A DNA stretch of 64,000 nucleotides, taken from the NCBI GenBank assembly GCA_038496675.1, contig CM076671.1:3496869-3560868 (forward strand), written 5' to 3'. Positions within the stretch are counted from its first letter, which is position 1; each line of letters begins with the position of its first letter. This DNA comes from Rachycentron canadum (Eukaryota > Chordata > Actinopteri > Carangiformes > Rachycentridae). The position numbers and the translations under genes are program-made. Shown in pieces: positions 36,501 through 48,959 of this stretch. The notes beneath the pieces were generated by a model. The model was not told where the DNA came from. It worked only from the letters and a program-made list of their open reading frames with translations, and ran no database searches.

Positions 36501-39500
36501 TTGCCAGTCATAAAATTAAAGCTTGTCTGTTGAGTACATGTGGACTAACTCTATTTCTAACCAAGTCTTTGTATTGGCAGCGTGAATTAAAGCATAAATG
36601 TAATTTGAACATTCACAGACACATGATGGTTTACAGTAACAGGAAGTGAGCATAAAAACACCTTTTTTTTCTCTCTCTCTCTTTTTAGATAAAGCTCAGT
36701 TGGAGTCCTAGCACTCCTCACTCATCTTCATTAACATGGCTCACAGGAGAGACCGGGGCAATGCCTCATTTGCCAACCCCTTTGTAACCCCATTTAGCTC
36801 CCCCACCCACTGGCACACATGCCCCCCGCCCTTCCCTTCCCTTCTCTTTTCACATCCGTTACTTTACTTTCACACACACCCGGCACGGGCACAGGTTGTG
36901 CATCAAACCATTTAGCATTCAGCTCAGTCTCTGCTCTCAGGACAGGGGGCTCTGCAGGGACATCACAGCGTTAGAGGCTTTTAACAGTCTATAGACAACT
37001 CTGCAGTGAGAGAGAGAGTGAGTAAGGGTAAGAAATACAGAGATGGAGAACAATAGTAAAAGCAGATAGAAGGAACAGTGGATGATCCGTAGCACAAAGA
37101 AAAGTGGGAGAGGGGAGAGATGGCAGGCAGTTTTTTGTTTGTGTTAAACAGTGCTACGCAAAGTGCTTTGCTGCCGTGTCGATGCGTTTACAGTGCATAG
37201 TAGATATTAGAGTGTGAGGAAAATAGTAGTGGAGTGTGTTGTGAATGCATGAGTGAACACGAAGAATGTGTTTTTCATCTTTATCCTGCCGGTGACATGT
37301 CTTGTTTTGAGCCTGGTTAAGTGTCTGGAAAGACAGATTGCATCGTTGGGCGCCAATATACGACACCATATTCAAATACTTCTCCAACCAAATCTGACAC
37401 TCAAATATTCTGTGTACTCAAGATGTGTGAGCGGGGGCTGTGGAGCTGCTGCAGGTGAGCCATATGCCAGTGGTTGGAAATCTCTACTTTGCAAATTTTG
37501 ATCATTACTGAGCTACAGCTAATCAATCAATAGCTTTTAGTCCAAATAGGCAGGTGGGTGGTATGGTGAGCAGGCTGTGCTCTGGAACTCCTGTCCTTGA
37601 AATGCCCATGTACACAACCTTGTTTTACCTCTGAAGTGACATATAACAGTGAGGGCAAAACTCTATCTTCTGCGAGGCTATGTTGCAACATTTGAAGAGC
37701 AGTCAAAAAAATAAATAAATAAAGGCTGAAACTCGGCTGTGATGGATGCAGTGTTTCTGTGCATATTCTGTCTGTCAAGAATCTACGGAAGTTGGTAAAT
37801 CTGTCACGATTAAGGTAACAAGCTCCACAGGGAAGCTTTTATTGTAAGAATGCTTCAGAAATGAAAGTATCCTTGACTTTGAGATTAGTAAATGTGACAA
37901 AGTAATCTCTTACTCACATTATATATATATATATATTATATTGTATTATATTAACAATAGATCAGTGTAACTAACGGGATATATGCCATAGGTAGCACTG
38001 AGGACAAGTTCCTGGCTTCTATACAAACAGTGGGTTTTGAAGGCTTAATCACATTTTTTTTGGGTTTTCTGTCTTTTTTTTTTTTTTTTTTGTCAATTCA
38101 AAAAGTATTAAAATAACAAAAAATTCAGTGTTTCTCCACTAGACATACATCATGGGTATGTTTAAAACCCCCATTAAAGAATGATGTGTGGAGACAAAGT
38201 TTGCAGGAAAATGCATTTGGTCAGTTGGATTTAAAAAGTAAGGATAAAAAAATGCAAAGGCTTAATTTGGACCTCAGTATTCCTGGCCACTGCAGCAAAA
38301 CGCTGACCTTGAATTGCAAAAATGCAGTGAAATAATAGTAAAAAGTAGAGCTACATGGGCATCTTCTAACATTAAGCTCTTTTTTTCTCAAATGAATGAC
38401 TATACTGAAAAAGTAAATTAAAAAGTATTGTATTGGGGTTGAGGGTGACAGTAAAATAGCTGGCCTTCTAAAGTGAAGAATAAAGTCCTTCATGTTCACT
38501 GAAATTTCTGCACTACACTTCAGAGATCATTTGTCATTCCTATCATTCAAACTATGTGGGCAGTTTTTGTATTTTTATGTTGATGAAACTGAATAATTCT
38601 TACACAAGCTGCCTTAACCTCTATAAAATGTGACTTTTCTGACCCCGTTTTGACTCACAAATATTTATTAAACACTCTGATACAGGATCTTAACCATTCT
38701 GTGGCTTTACATTATACAGGCCACCACACATAGGCAGTTGATAAATTTGCTTCCAGACATCAGTTTCTATCGGCAGTAGTCACCTTTGTGTCCTACAGAC
38801 TACATCCTGTTGGTATATTTCCATGAGGTGCTGGCCCAGGGAGCAGCAGCAGGCACTGAGAGCACTATATCAGTGTTTTGAATCATATTAAACGTCTAAA
38901 TGTAGGCTTATCTGCTAGCTAGAGGCTACAATGGCTCAGGCAAAGCTACTGTATACCAGTCTTTTACCAGTTCCAACTGACTGATTAGCATTTCCCTAGG
39001 GCCACAGAGTTCAGCACTGGGATTGGTGCCATATACCAAGTGCTGGCTATATATTTTCAAAGGTCAGAAATGCTTTGGGAGCAAAAATGTACATTACAGG
39101 AACGACTGTGCAACTTATACTTGGTATAAAATATAGAAAAACTGAGAAATTCATGAAGTATATCCTTGAAACTTAAGAGGCTTTTCAGCATGAATGAGAA
39201 ACATGCATTTTTTTTCAAAAATTACTTAAAATATTGTAAATGGTCATTGTGTTTTTTTGTTTTTTTTTTTTAACTCTTAATTCCTAATCAGAAAATTGTT
39301 TGTATTTGGTTGTTCAACCAGGGGTGCTGTATTTGCAATCCTTCAGTTAAGTTTAGGAGAAACAGCAGATTATAAGACCTAATTTTTACTCATCGCTCCT
39401 CCTTGTCTGTCTATCCAGTCTCATTCCCTACGGTAAGGTGACACTGTTTTCTAACTACAAATAAGATCTCTCCCTGTTCCTCTGCCTTCCTGTTTATCTT

Positions 39501-39678
39501 CCCGCTGTCTCCTCCTTTCAATGATGCTCTGATTTCCTCTTCTCCTTTCACCTTTCTCCCTGTGTCTCCTCTCTTCTCCCAAACAAAGTCAGCGTGGGTG
39601 TGATTGGGCCTAAATTTGCATTAACAAAATCGCAGCTCAACGGCAGCAGCACTTCCCGGATGATTCAGCTTCGAGTTG

Positions 39679-39712
<34 letters not shown>

Positions 39713-39718
39713 GTGTGT
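39679..39718. repeat. (TG)n microsatellite, interrupted
   Basis: About 20 TG units with one CG interruption. Confidence 0.95.
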
Positions 39719-41194
39719 CTCTGTCACATTGACGCCGGTGTCTGGTGATATGTGTGTCGACTTCCCTCTGCGGGCGTCCTACTTCCCAGACACCAGTAAG
39801 ACCCACGCACGTACATTCTCACACATACCCAAATGTGCTTGACGTATTAATGCTTTTGGAAATATTAGTGTGCTTGCTACAGCGCCTGCCAAGGATTACT
39901 CCATCTGCAACAGCCCCTTCCAACCCTAATGAGAATTCATGTTACATTTTAAACAGCCGAGAAGACGTCAGCTGCTTCACTATCGTCTTTTCACTCCTTT
40001 CAGCTCCTATTGCTATTTGACTCAGAGGTGCCAAATTCAAATTCATTTCAGCGAGAAGAAAGTACATTGTAAAATACCTATGAAGCAAGAGAATGCACTT
40101 AATCCAGCAAATATGCGCACTGTGTTAGTTTTGCAGTTTAATGGAGCAACTGTATTATTCAGATAGGCTGGTCTCAAGGTTTGTACAAATGAGAAATGGC
40201 AAATGAGCGTGAAGCTCGGGCAGAGTTTCAACTCGCATGACGACTTAAAAGTGCACCCGGCTTTCCAAAAGAGATCCAAGCGAGGCTCTGTTTATGAATA
40301 TTAGCGTGGGAGTAGTGTTGAGTGTGTGAGCTGCATGTGTATGTGTCTATTGTAATGAATGATAAATACTCTTGAAATCCCTGAGAAGTTCTGTGTATTA
40401 CTAAGCCAGTGAGACAAGCTTCAGTATGTGTTTGTGTGTGTCAACATAGGTGTGTATCAGCTGAGCACCTCTGAGAAAATAAAGGACACATGGAGGCAAA
40501 TCTTCGCCATGTGCTGCTCTGCTCTCGCTCTGTTAGTTTCATTCTCTTTGTTTCTTTCTTTTTTTTTCTTTTTTTCCCCCTTTTTTTTCAAAGCATGAAC
40601 AATCAGCAGGACACCGGTGTGTCATGATAACAGGCAGGAGAGGAAATGAAAATGAGAGCTGATATGAAAGTAAACATGTGATTCTTTCCTGCATCTTCTG
40701 ATTTTTGTTTCTTTCCCTTCCATCAAAATCAGTGCTGGTAAATAAATTCCCTACATGATTAACATTTAGAACTTCTAATACAAACTTGTATATTTCTTCT
40801 CCCGTATGTAACATATTTTGGCTTTGGCTACCCAGGGGCTGAGGTAAAATTAGTCATTTTCAGAAAAATTGCCCCCCAGATGCCTGAAACGACACCTTAT
40901 TTTCCTACTTTAGTTTTGTGCATTTTCTTCTCCTGCTGACGGATGTGTTGCCTTGTAATATCACCAAAAGCAGTACGATCTACTACATCACACCTTTCCA
41001 TCCTCAGTCTAGTCTAGCACCTGTGTAAATGAGATGGGTGAAATTTGTAAAAGTGCAAAATAACATCAACACCACCTTGAATAACAATCAGAATACCTTT
41101 CGGGTGGCATTGGATAGGAACAGGATGGGAAATGGTTGCGACGTATAACTCAGTCCCTGCCATTCCCACTCTCTCCACCAGATGACCTCAGTTG

Positions 41195-41320
41195 TTTGTT
41201 TCCTGCCCCTCTCCAGTCACCTGATCCCGATCCTCCCTAAACACCTGTCCCTCAGCGACTCACACCCATGCCTTGTTCTCTCACTAAGCCCTGGCACATA
41301 TAAACCATAAACCATAAACA
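41195..41320 (+). repeat. possible retroelement LTR-like fragment
   Basis: TCACCTGATCCCGATCCTCC, CTAAACACCTGTCCCTCAGC, GACTCACACCCATG and AAGCCCTGGCACATATAAAC resemble the 'CACCTGTCCCTC..ACTCACACC..TTAAGCCCTG..TATAAA' phrases in fish retroelement promoter regions. No paired copy or coding part is visible, so this is tentative. Confidence 0.28.
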
Positions 41321-41649
41321 CTCTCTCGGCTGATAAAAGTTGCCTACTATTCTTACTTCTTACTTCTGTAGTCATAATATCAAAATAACTGAGTGAGTTC
41401 ACACAGACCCTTGTATTTAAAACTGTATACATTTCTTCGACATTGCTCTGTACTTAATTTCCTAGAAATACCTCATTCAGATACGCTTCACTGTACGTAT
41501 CATGTTTCCTTTTGATCATTGTTCAAAAGTCTGTGGAGTTTGACTGCAGTTAAACACGGACAAATGCAATTGATCGGGAGCCTATTCACAGTTTGTTAGC
41601 AGAGTCAAGCAGCCCTGAAACCTCCAAGATAATATCACATCAAGACATC

Positions 41650-42425
41650 CCTCCAGGAGAAAGAGGAAGATTTGCTAAAGCAATGTTCCCAGCACAGCAG
41701 GCTCCGTTGTGAAAAGGGTAAAGGCTGGTAAGCACCATGATTCAAACTGGGGAGGTGATGAAGAACAGTTGTAACCTTAACAGCGTTTCAGAATCCATCT
41801 GTTTGCAGAGCTGGAAGGATCTGCAATAGGGAAATCTGTCCCTGTAGCTCTCTATCAATCAGGACTTCATGGCACAGTGACCAAATTGAAGCAACTCCTG
41901 ACTCACCTACAACTTGTAAAGCAGTACCCTACCCCATGTCAGTGAATTTTGACCTGCAAATGTGCACAGTTGACCAGTACCAAGTCATCTCAACGCTGCT
42001 TAACTTTGAGGGGTCTGAGAAACCAAAAAGTAAAGGAAGTTACCAAAGCTTATCGGCTGCCCTGCAGCATTTACTGTGATTTCACCTATTTAGAGTATAA
42101 ACCGCAACACAGAAGAAAAACTTCTGCAGACAAATTTATCTTTTGAATAAAGACTTAGCTTGTTGGCACAGAGAGCTTTATTTTCCATCTTTAGCAAGAG
42201 CCGCTTTGGTGGTCTGGTGCTTGCCCGGACAGGTCGGACACCGAATTAAGTTGCCTTTACTGGCTACAGCAGTTCAACACCTAGCTCTGTGAGCAGTCGC
42301 TAGATCCCCAAGCTTCCAGCCACATTGCAACAATTACCTTGAATATGCTGTTCAAAGGAGGACTTCCTGAATGTCCTTGAGCGGCTGAACCAAGTCCTGA
42401 ACACCACTGAAAATATTTACAAAGA
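41650..42425 (+). mobile_element. decayed Tc1/mariner transposon
   Basis: 41751-41910 aligns with the middle of fish Tc1-like transposases: GGAGGTGATGAAGAACAG (consensus GGAGGTGACCAAGAACC), GCAGAGCTGGAAGG, TCAATCAGGACTTCATGGCA and GAAGCAACTCCTGA (consensus GGAAGCCACTCCTSAG). About 460 bases later, 42361-42405 gives GACTTCCTGAATGTCCTTGA then GCGGCTGAACCAAGTCCTGA, matching the consensus block TCTCTGAATGTCCTTGAGTGGCCCAGCC. The spacing between the two blocks agrees with an intact element, but the sequence between is poorly recognisable and all frames are broken. Terminal inverted repeats were not found. It is an old, inactive copy. Confidence 0.6.
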
Positions 42426-42429
42426 CTCA

Positions 42430-43106
42430 TTGAATCAGTGATGTTTAAACACTGGCCCTAGTTTTAAAGTCCCAAACGCTGACCAAAGCACGTGTTTTAA
42501 CTCTGTTTTTAGGAGAACTAAGGGAGCTCCAAACTCATTATGCAGAATAAATGATATTCAATGATAATTTAACCATTTTCTTTTACACATCAAACAAACA
42601 AATATATCTGTCCTTGAAATCTCCCACAATAATCTCCATATGAAGCATCTCCTTGTGTGGCCCTGGCTCCAAGGTTGACAAACTTTGTTTTTTTATTTTA
42701 TTTTTTTTTTTTTTTGAGCTGTCCAAGTCCAACTTTGCTCCGCAGAAATAAATTAATGACAAAATCCCAGAGGGAGCTTCCTAAAATAATTTTTTTTTTA
42801 AATCAGGCAGAGGAGGAAAAAAAGAGGCAAGGTTTTCAGCTTCACAAAGCAGGAGAATTTGACAGCTAGAGATGAGGCTGGTCTCCTCTTTTCTTTCACC
42901 TCTGCTATTCATTCCCCTTATTGGGCTCTTCTTTCTGATCTGTCTCTTTTCGCCATCCCTTTTCTTCTTGCCGCAGCGTAAATGACCCTGGAGGGTTGGC
43001 AGGCTGTGAGCAGAAGCTAGTCAATCAAGATCTGAGAAGAGAGGGAGAAGATCCAAGACATCATGCTGGATTTCAGACTGCATGCGGCTACTGTGTGCGT
43101 GCACGC

Positions 43107-43110
<4 letters not shown>
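42430..43110. other. unassigned DNA
   Basis: T-rich stretch at 42686-42715 and a pyrimidine-rich stretch at 42880-42973. No family recognised. Confidence 0.5.
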
Positions 43111-43145
<35 letters not shown>

Positions 43146-43150
43146 CGTGC
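43108..43150. repeat. (GT)n microsatellite
   Basis: About 16 GT units followed by GCGTGCGTGC. Confidence 0.95.
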
Positions 43151-44491
43151 ATTCCAGCAGGGGGTTGTCAGCACAGGTTGGCCTGACACAGGAGTCGGTT
43201 TCAGAGGTTGCCCAGGAAATGAGGCGGAAACGATTCCGCTAACTCCGTTCTTAAGACAGACAGGGAAAGTGACTTTGGGGAGTTAACAACCACTCACATA
43301 GGACAGGCTTTGCTGAAGTTATAAAAAGACCTCTTAAATATTTATTTATTTTCTGTTCTGTGTGTTTGGAGAAATGACCTCGACTTGGGTAGAGAATTTG
43401 TAATTACCTCTGGAGCATGACGTTTATCTCATTTCGACACCTTGACTGCATTATACATCCTGGAGACAAAGCAAATTAAAAATGCATGGTGGTCTGGCAC
43501 CTACCTACAGTTCAGGAAGATGTTACACAAAGCAGACGGTTGGCAGCGGGGGAAGAAATGCAGCCTGCGGTGGCTGTTTGGTTTATAGTTTTTCAAGTGT
43601 TCTCAGCCTGATGACTTGATTTCTCACCTGAGGAATTTCACATACCACCTGGTTTGTTCGTGTTTTTTCAGGATCTTCACATAATTTTCTTCTTAGATTT
43701 GTCTGAGGTCTGAAGGATGTCATTGGAAACAATAGGGCATTCATCTATGAGCTGATCAACTCTGGGAAAATCTAGGGTTACTTCTCAGAAGTGAAAGAGG
43801 CTGAAGCAAAATATGATTAAAAGCTAATTAAACACACCATTAAATCTGCAATGAATGTGGTTGCCTGTAGTGTACAATGAGGTTCATGCATCACGGCAAG
43901 CTGTCCAGCTAAGCGTGGGCTGCTTCATTTGTCACCGCTGTGTGGCTTCAGTGTGGTGTCAGCATTCACAAAAATAGTTTTCTTTGTTGATCCACTTTCT
44001 GCACATGTGCAGAACTCTGGTTTTCTGCTGCACCACAAACCAACAAAACCGTTATTTCCTTTTAATCAGCTGCCTTTTAAAGTAACTCTGTTCCTAGTGG
44101 AAAGGATAGAATGAACTAGGCTTTATCACTTTACAGCAAAATACTTAACTACACCCTTTCTATGTGCAAAAGAACCTGTTCAAAGAAATGCCGAATAGAG
44201 TGGCTTTCCACCAGCCTCAAGCCATACATTGTGGGTCTAAACAGGGCGATTTGGTAGTTATCTCTGTAATGCCTAGCACGTAGAGTGCTTCCTTTTAAAA
44301 AATTAATAAGATACAGTGCAAGCTATTGTACAACCCTCCCTTCATGCATGTAATCAGCATCTTTTCCTGCGTGAATCCCACAAGGGCTACACAATAGACA
44401 ACTCCTTTGATGATGTAATCATCTGGTAAAGTTGTATCTTTCATGTTGTCATACATTAATATTTAGGACTTAATGTAATCAAACTAGGGCG

Positions 44492-44525
44492 AAAACAAAC
44501 AAACAAACAAACAAACAAACAAAAA
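44492..44525. repeat. (AAAC)n microsatellite
   Basis: About eight AAAC units. Confidence 0.95.
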
Positions 44526-46218
44526 CAGGTCGCATACGGTCACCTACACGTCTATTTTTCAACAAAGAGCCTGAAGTCAAGTGCTCTCATGAATTTGAAA
44601 AAAAAATAAAAATAAAAATCAAGTTTTAAAGGGTTTTGGTCTCTTCTCAGAATGTTGGATTTCACCATTTGTCTTTTGGACCTTTCTTGATTTAATCTAG
44701 TTCCAGATGTGAGCTGCAGACACGGCAGTTCAAGCTCTGTGAATATTCAGAGTAACTAGGAATGCCACGTTCCAACTTGTGTTTGCAGCGTTTTAATAAT
44801 TTATTAGTTTATTGTTTTAATACTTGATAAACAAAAACAACCCCTTTTCACTTCCTTCATATCAGGCCAGAGATCGAGCATCAATTTCGGATAGTGCCAA
44901 ACAAAACTACATCTATCAGCAAAGGGCTTTGTGTGATTTGGATGAGCTGTTCTCGAACTGACCACATATATGTGTGCGTGTGTATGTATATGTGTATATA
45001 CTGTACCTTAAATGTTCTTTTAATGAGGCATCACTCAAACCTGCGTGGGTGGTCAACTGTGCTGACGATCTTCTAATCTTCACATCACCATGAAGTTTCC
45101 ATCTCTGTACAGACAGAGCCATCTGTCACAGTGCAACACTCAACCTGAAAGGCAAGACTTGTCTTTTATGCTGCTAGACAATTCAGTGGAGTGAGGCAGC
45201 TGAACAAAGCAGCAAAAGGTAGACAGGGAAAATGTTCCCTGTGTTTGGTCTGCCTGAAAAGTCATGTCCTGCACAGACCCTCCTTTTCCCTGAAAAACTA
45301 CGTTTGTGCACTAAATTGCTTGTTGCTGTGCTCAGGAATCTAACTTGTTCCCTCACTTTGTTCAGTGCTTGCAGAGTAATGTCTTTGCTCCTCTGACATG
45401 CTATGAGGCACTTAGAATTTACAGTTTGTTTTGAAAATTTCAAAAATTTTGGCCAATTTAAGTTTGGCTAAATCTATGTAGCACTCGCATTTCCAAAATA
45501 ATCTAAAGCCAATAATCCAATTCACCCTGCCATCCCTCCGTTATTATCGTACTGGATACAGTCGCGTTTAACTATGTTTTAATCCAAGAAATCTGTGTCA
45601 GTGTGATATGATGTTTACTTCAAATTCAGAGCTGGCCATCCATGGCTGCAAACACATTTCTACATATCAGTCAGCCCTGATCTTGTCGGCGGTGATGGAG
45701 GACTTGTGTAACATGACTACATGGCATGAAGGGAGATAAGATATTGCTCCATCCATCTCCTGCTTTAGGTGAGCATTTAAAGAAGGCACCATCAGAAGTA
45801 TGTGGACATTGTTACCACAGCAACACATACCGACTGGTAAATAAAGCCAAAGTACGTCAATCCAACCCGATGAGATCTGTAAAAAAGAGAACAAAACTTT
45901 TCCTGCGGTCTGACTATCGCTTGTTAATGCAGTACAAATTCCTGGCTTTAATAGATGCCGCAGCCTTCATACAGTATGTTTGTCAAGACACCCACTGTAT
46001 ATTAGCTACATGCAATTAGATCAATCTTCTATAGTGATGCACTTGATCTCCAACTCTTTCCTTTGTATGAAAGAGTCACAGCGATCCCTCAGCTCATTAG
46101 TCTGCTGGAACATCCTTTGGTATACATCATGTGCTTTGTCCAGTTGCTGTGTCCTGTCATTTTGGTTGTCCCTCTGGGGCTAAAAAAAGTTCACACATAT
46201 CACAGTTTCAAAAGAAGA

Positions 46219-46240
46219 ACACACACACACACACACACAT
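46219..46240. repeat. (AC)n microsatellite
   Basis: About ten AC units. Confidence 0.9.
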
Positions 46241-47168
46241 ACACTTTTCTAATTACCTCTGTTAAGCATTTGGAAGCATATTTTTGAAACACCATCTATT
46301 CTTTTCTTCTGTATCGGAAAAGATACATAATGTATAAGGCCAACTAAAGCTAATTAACTGTTATGATGGCCTTTTACAGAATGTATGAATAAAATCAAGA
46401 GTAATGCTAAATCTTTACTTACATATTCTACTCATATACACATTATGAATGTTATTAGCTGGTATTTTTTGTGTGTGGCTCAGAGGGATCTTTTCATTCA
46501 CAGCACACCACTGAATAACAAGTACTCCAGCTCTCTCTGATTGTATTCTAAGGTCTTTTCTCTGCAGTTTTACCTTTTGATAAAAAATGTGAAAGGAGAT
46601 GGAGGAGGTGGCGGGAGAGGAAGGGAGGAAATATCGCAAAACTACAAAGAGCTATTTAGCGCCTCAAACAAATAATGTTGGTGTCAGCATTATGCCAGAA
46701 ATGCGTCTTAAATCCATCCCAAAAGATAATGACCTGGACACACCCCTCTGTCAAGCAAAATAAAAGTACTGCTTCATCAGTCTGTCTATTATCTTTTTTT
46801 GGCATCAAGGTGTGTTTACAAGACAGCTCCTTATTGTGTTTCCTGATCTTATCCTTTGCTCCCTTTCATTTCCGTCTGGCGCCTTTCATTTAGACGCCAC
46901 GACGCAGCACCTCTCTTTGCCAAGCATCGTCAAAGCCCGGTGCTGAATATGCAGCGGTATCAAAGGTGCTCTTTCCCTCCCTCCCCATCACTCTATTTCT
47001 ACTTCTCTCTTTCTCACTCACTCGTTTCTCCCTATCCTTCCTTTCCCATCGTCTTCTCACTCAAAGCTCAAGAGCAACTGGTGCTCTCGGAGGAAATACA
47101 GACCCTGCCAAAGAATTCATTGAATTTGTTGTACGATTGATCCCTTGGAGGCAGGCTGGGGTTGAGAG

Positions 47169-47240
47169 CGGGATGGGGATGGGGGGGGGGGTGCAGGGCC
47201 TGAGGTATGGAAGGGGTCAGGAGAACAGGGAGGGAGGGTT
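47169..47240 (+). other. G-rich block with quadruplex-forming motif
   Basis: GGG-AT-GGGG-AT-11 or more G-TGCA-GGG (47169-47198) satisfies the G3+ N1-7 pattern. Further G runs follow to 47240. Confidence 0.6.
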
Positions 47241-48080
47241 AATGTGAAGGGCTGGCAACTGCATCAGGGGAGTCTGATTGAAAATGGCACGGCAAAGTCT
47301 CAATTGGAACGGATCCTGTTCAAATTTACTCCACTCTTGCCTATCTCCCAATGTTGTGCAGTGAGCAAGATGGGAGACTGGAACAACAAAGACCGCTGTT
47401 TTTGTTTATTTATTTCACTGGAGACCAAAAATCAAATCCTTCACAATGACTTAAGCTGAAATGCAGCATTTAATCCAAAAATCAAACAATCACATATGCC
47501 TTCACCCCCTGTCTTTAAAATAACATTTATTTGTGGTAATCTAAATCAAATTGATTCTAAGGTTGAAATACACATTGTCTTGGATACTCCTCACCCCCTG
47601 GGAGTGTCCATAATGGTGATCACACGGCTGGAGCACTAAGGCTATTGTATTTGTTTGGACACAACAGGTGGAGAGGACGGAAACAAGCATGTGAAAGTGC
47701 TGAAGTGTAAGTTGTTAATTTGTTCACACTTCACAGTGTTGGAAAGCAGGGACCTCTATCGCTGTGATGGATATACTCCATGAACCCCCGCCCCTTTGAT
47801 ACTTTACAACCACAGGCTTATCAAGGTTGTCAGAGAGAAACAATTAGTCTAATATAACTGTTTGGTTTTTTTTCTGTTTTATTGAGAAATATCTTGCAGG
47901 CTTTCACAATGTCTCTTTATTTGTAGAACAACTGATTCGGTGTATCTACTTGATGCTTGCTCAGACACTTACTTGTACACCTTCTCAGGTCTCTCAGGTC
48001 TTTCATCATTTTGCATTCTTGTTGTACATCTCTCTGTTGTCATTTTTAGACTCATTGTGGTTTTGACTATTTTGTCCTTG

Positions 48081-48100
48081 TTTTTTTTTTTTTTTTTTTT
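48081..48100. repeat. poly-T run
   Basis: About 20 consecutive T. Confidence 0.95.
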
Positions 48101-48149
48101 GGGATTAGGTGGTCTCTTCATAGTCTCTTTAGTCCCAGTGGCTCCTTGG

Positions 48150-48300
48150 GCCCTCTGTGTGCATGGAAGGCCTGATCAAATGGTCCATCACTTTGGTTCA
48201 ACTTCTCAATATTGGATGGATTGCTGTGAAATGATGACATTCATTTCCTGAGTTATGGCTGACAAACATTATGAAATCATCACGAGCATGTTACCTTGTT
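48150..48300 (+). repeat. percomorph dispersed repeat fragment ('TTGGATGGATTGCCATGAAAT' type)
   Basis: AAATGGTCCATCACTTTGGT, then TTGGATGGATTGCTGTGAAA, GACATTCAT and GAGCATGTTA match, in order, a very common percomorph repeat with the phrases 'GGTCCA(A/G)CACTTTGGTC..ATTGGATGGATTGCCATGAAATTTGGTACAGACATTCATG..AGCATGTTAGC'. Non-coding and partly deleted. Confidence 0.65.
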
Positions 48301-48309
48301 GGTGAAAAA

Positions 48310-48840
48310 TAAGATTGAATCATATTTTAGTATTGTAAATATATACATGTATGGTGGTAATCACTGTTTAGTCACCCATATGCATAAAACTCCCATCGTC
48401 TTCTTCCACTTTCCAAATCTTAAAAACTCTAAATTGTCCTCAGAGACTCTAGATATATTATTACTATGAACAGAGATACCTTTAAAGATAACCACAAGCA
48501 ATGAGAATCGGTTAACTGTGACTATATTGTACAGTATAACTGTTATATTGGAAGACTAGTGGCTACAACCTTATGTATCTGATTTCTATCCATTGGTTAA
48601 AAACTGCACAGCTCTGTGATCATAAGACAGTGAAAGTAGAACCTACACATGCACACACATATTTCCATTGTTATTACAATGTTCAACACATCTAACCACC
48701 GTAATTGAAATCATAATATTCGAGTAGCTCTGGCAGGGTTTTTGCTGGAGTTTCAGTAGAATAGCAGGCTAATGGCTTCCACATAGATTTGATAATTAGA
48801 GAGAATGAAAGCTAGCTTTTGTGGGGCAGCAGTGATTATC
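48310..48840. other. unassigned non-coding DNA
   Basis: AT-rich unique DNA; nothing recognised. Confidence 0.5.
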
Positions 48841-48843
48841 CAC

Positions 48844-48955
48844 CTGCTCCATTCTGAGCCGAAGAGAAATTGGACCTCCAATTTGAATCTGCATGGCTCG
48901 CACTCGTTTTGAGGTCCATGATGGCATCAAAGGGGGTGGAGTGGTGCTTGTTCTC
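48844..48955 (-). CDS. candidate internal exon, product unknown
   Basis: On the minus strand, TTTCTTGTGTCTCATCACAG is a good acceptor and is followed by 112 bases open in frame 0. The peptide starts ENKHHSTPFDAIMDLKTS, runs on to HADSNWRSNFSSAQNG and ends before CAG|GTGGAT, a usable but sub-optimal donor. Start phase would be 0 and end phase 1. Composition is Ser/His/Asn-rich and I do not recognise the protein. A second frame through the same stretch is also open, which weakens the case. No neighbouring exon was found, and the phase does not fit directly onto the candidate terminal exon at 34500-34602. Confidence 0.22.
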
Positions 48956-48959
48956 CTGT

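Larger units (their letters stand above)
36510..41640. other. unassigned DNA with low-complexity tracts
   Basis: Holds a CT tract (36670-36686), a purine-rich tract (37005-37125), (AAAT)n near 37708-37722, AT repeats (37919-37936), T runs (38076-38091, 39260-39270), a TG array (39679-39718) and a T/C tract (40547-40590). 39840-40300 is unique with several TAAT cores. No splice-flanked frame was recognised as a known protein. Confidence 0.5.
43155..48075. other. unassigned non-coding DNA
   Basis: Holds an AAAC array (44492-44525), a CA array (46219-46240), a pyrimidine-rich tract (46966-47065) and a G-rich block (47165-47240). The plus frame at 45726-46019 (97 codons) and overlapping minus frames there match no family. 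43380-43470 is unique with a TAATTACC core. TCCCTCTGGGGCTAAAAAAAG at 46170-46190 loosely resembles a LINE 3' tail. Confidence 0.5.
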
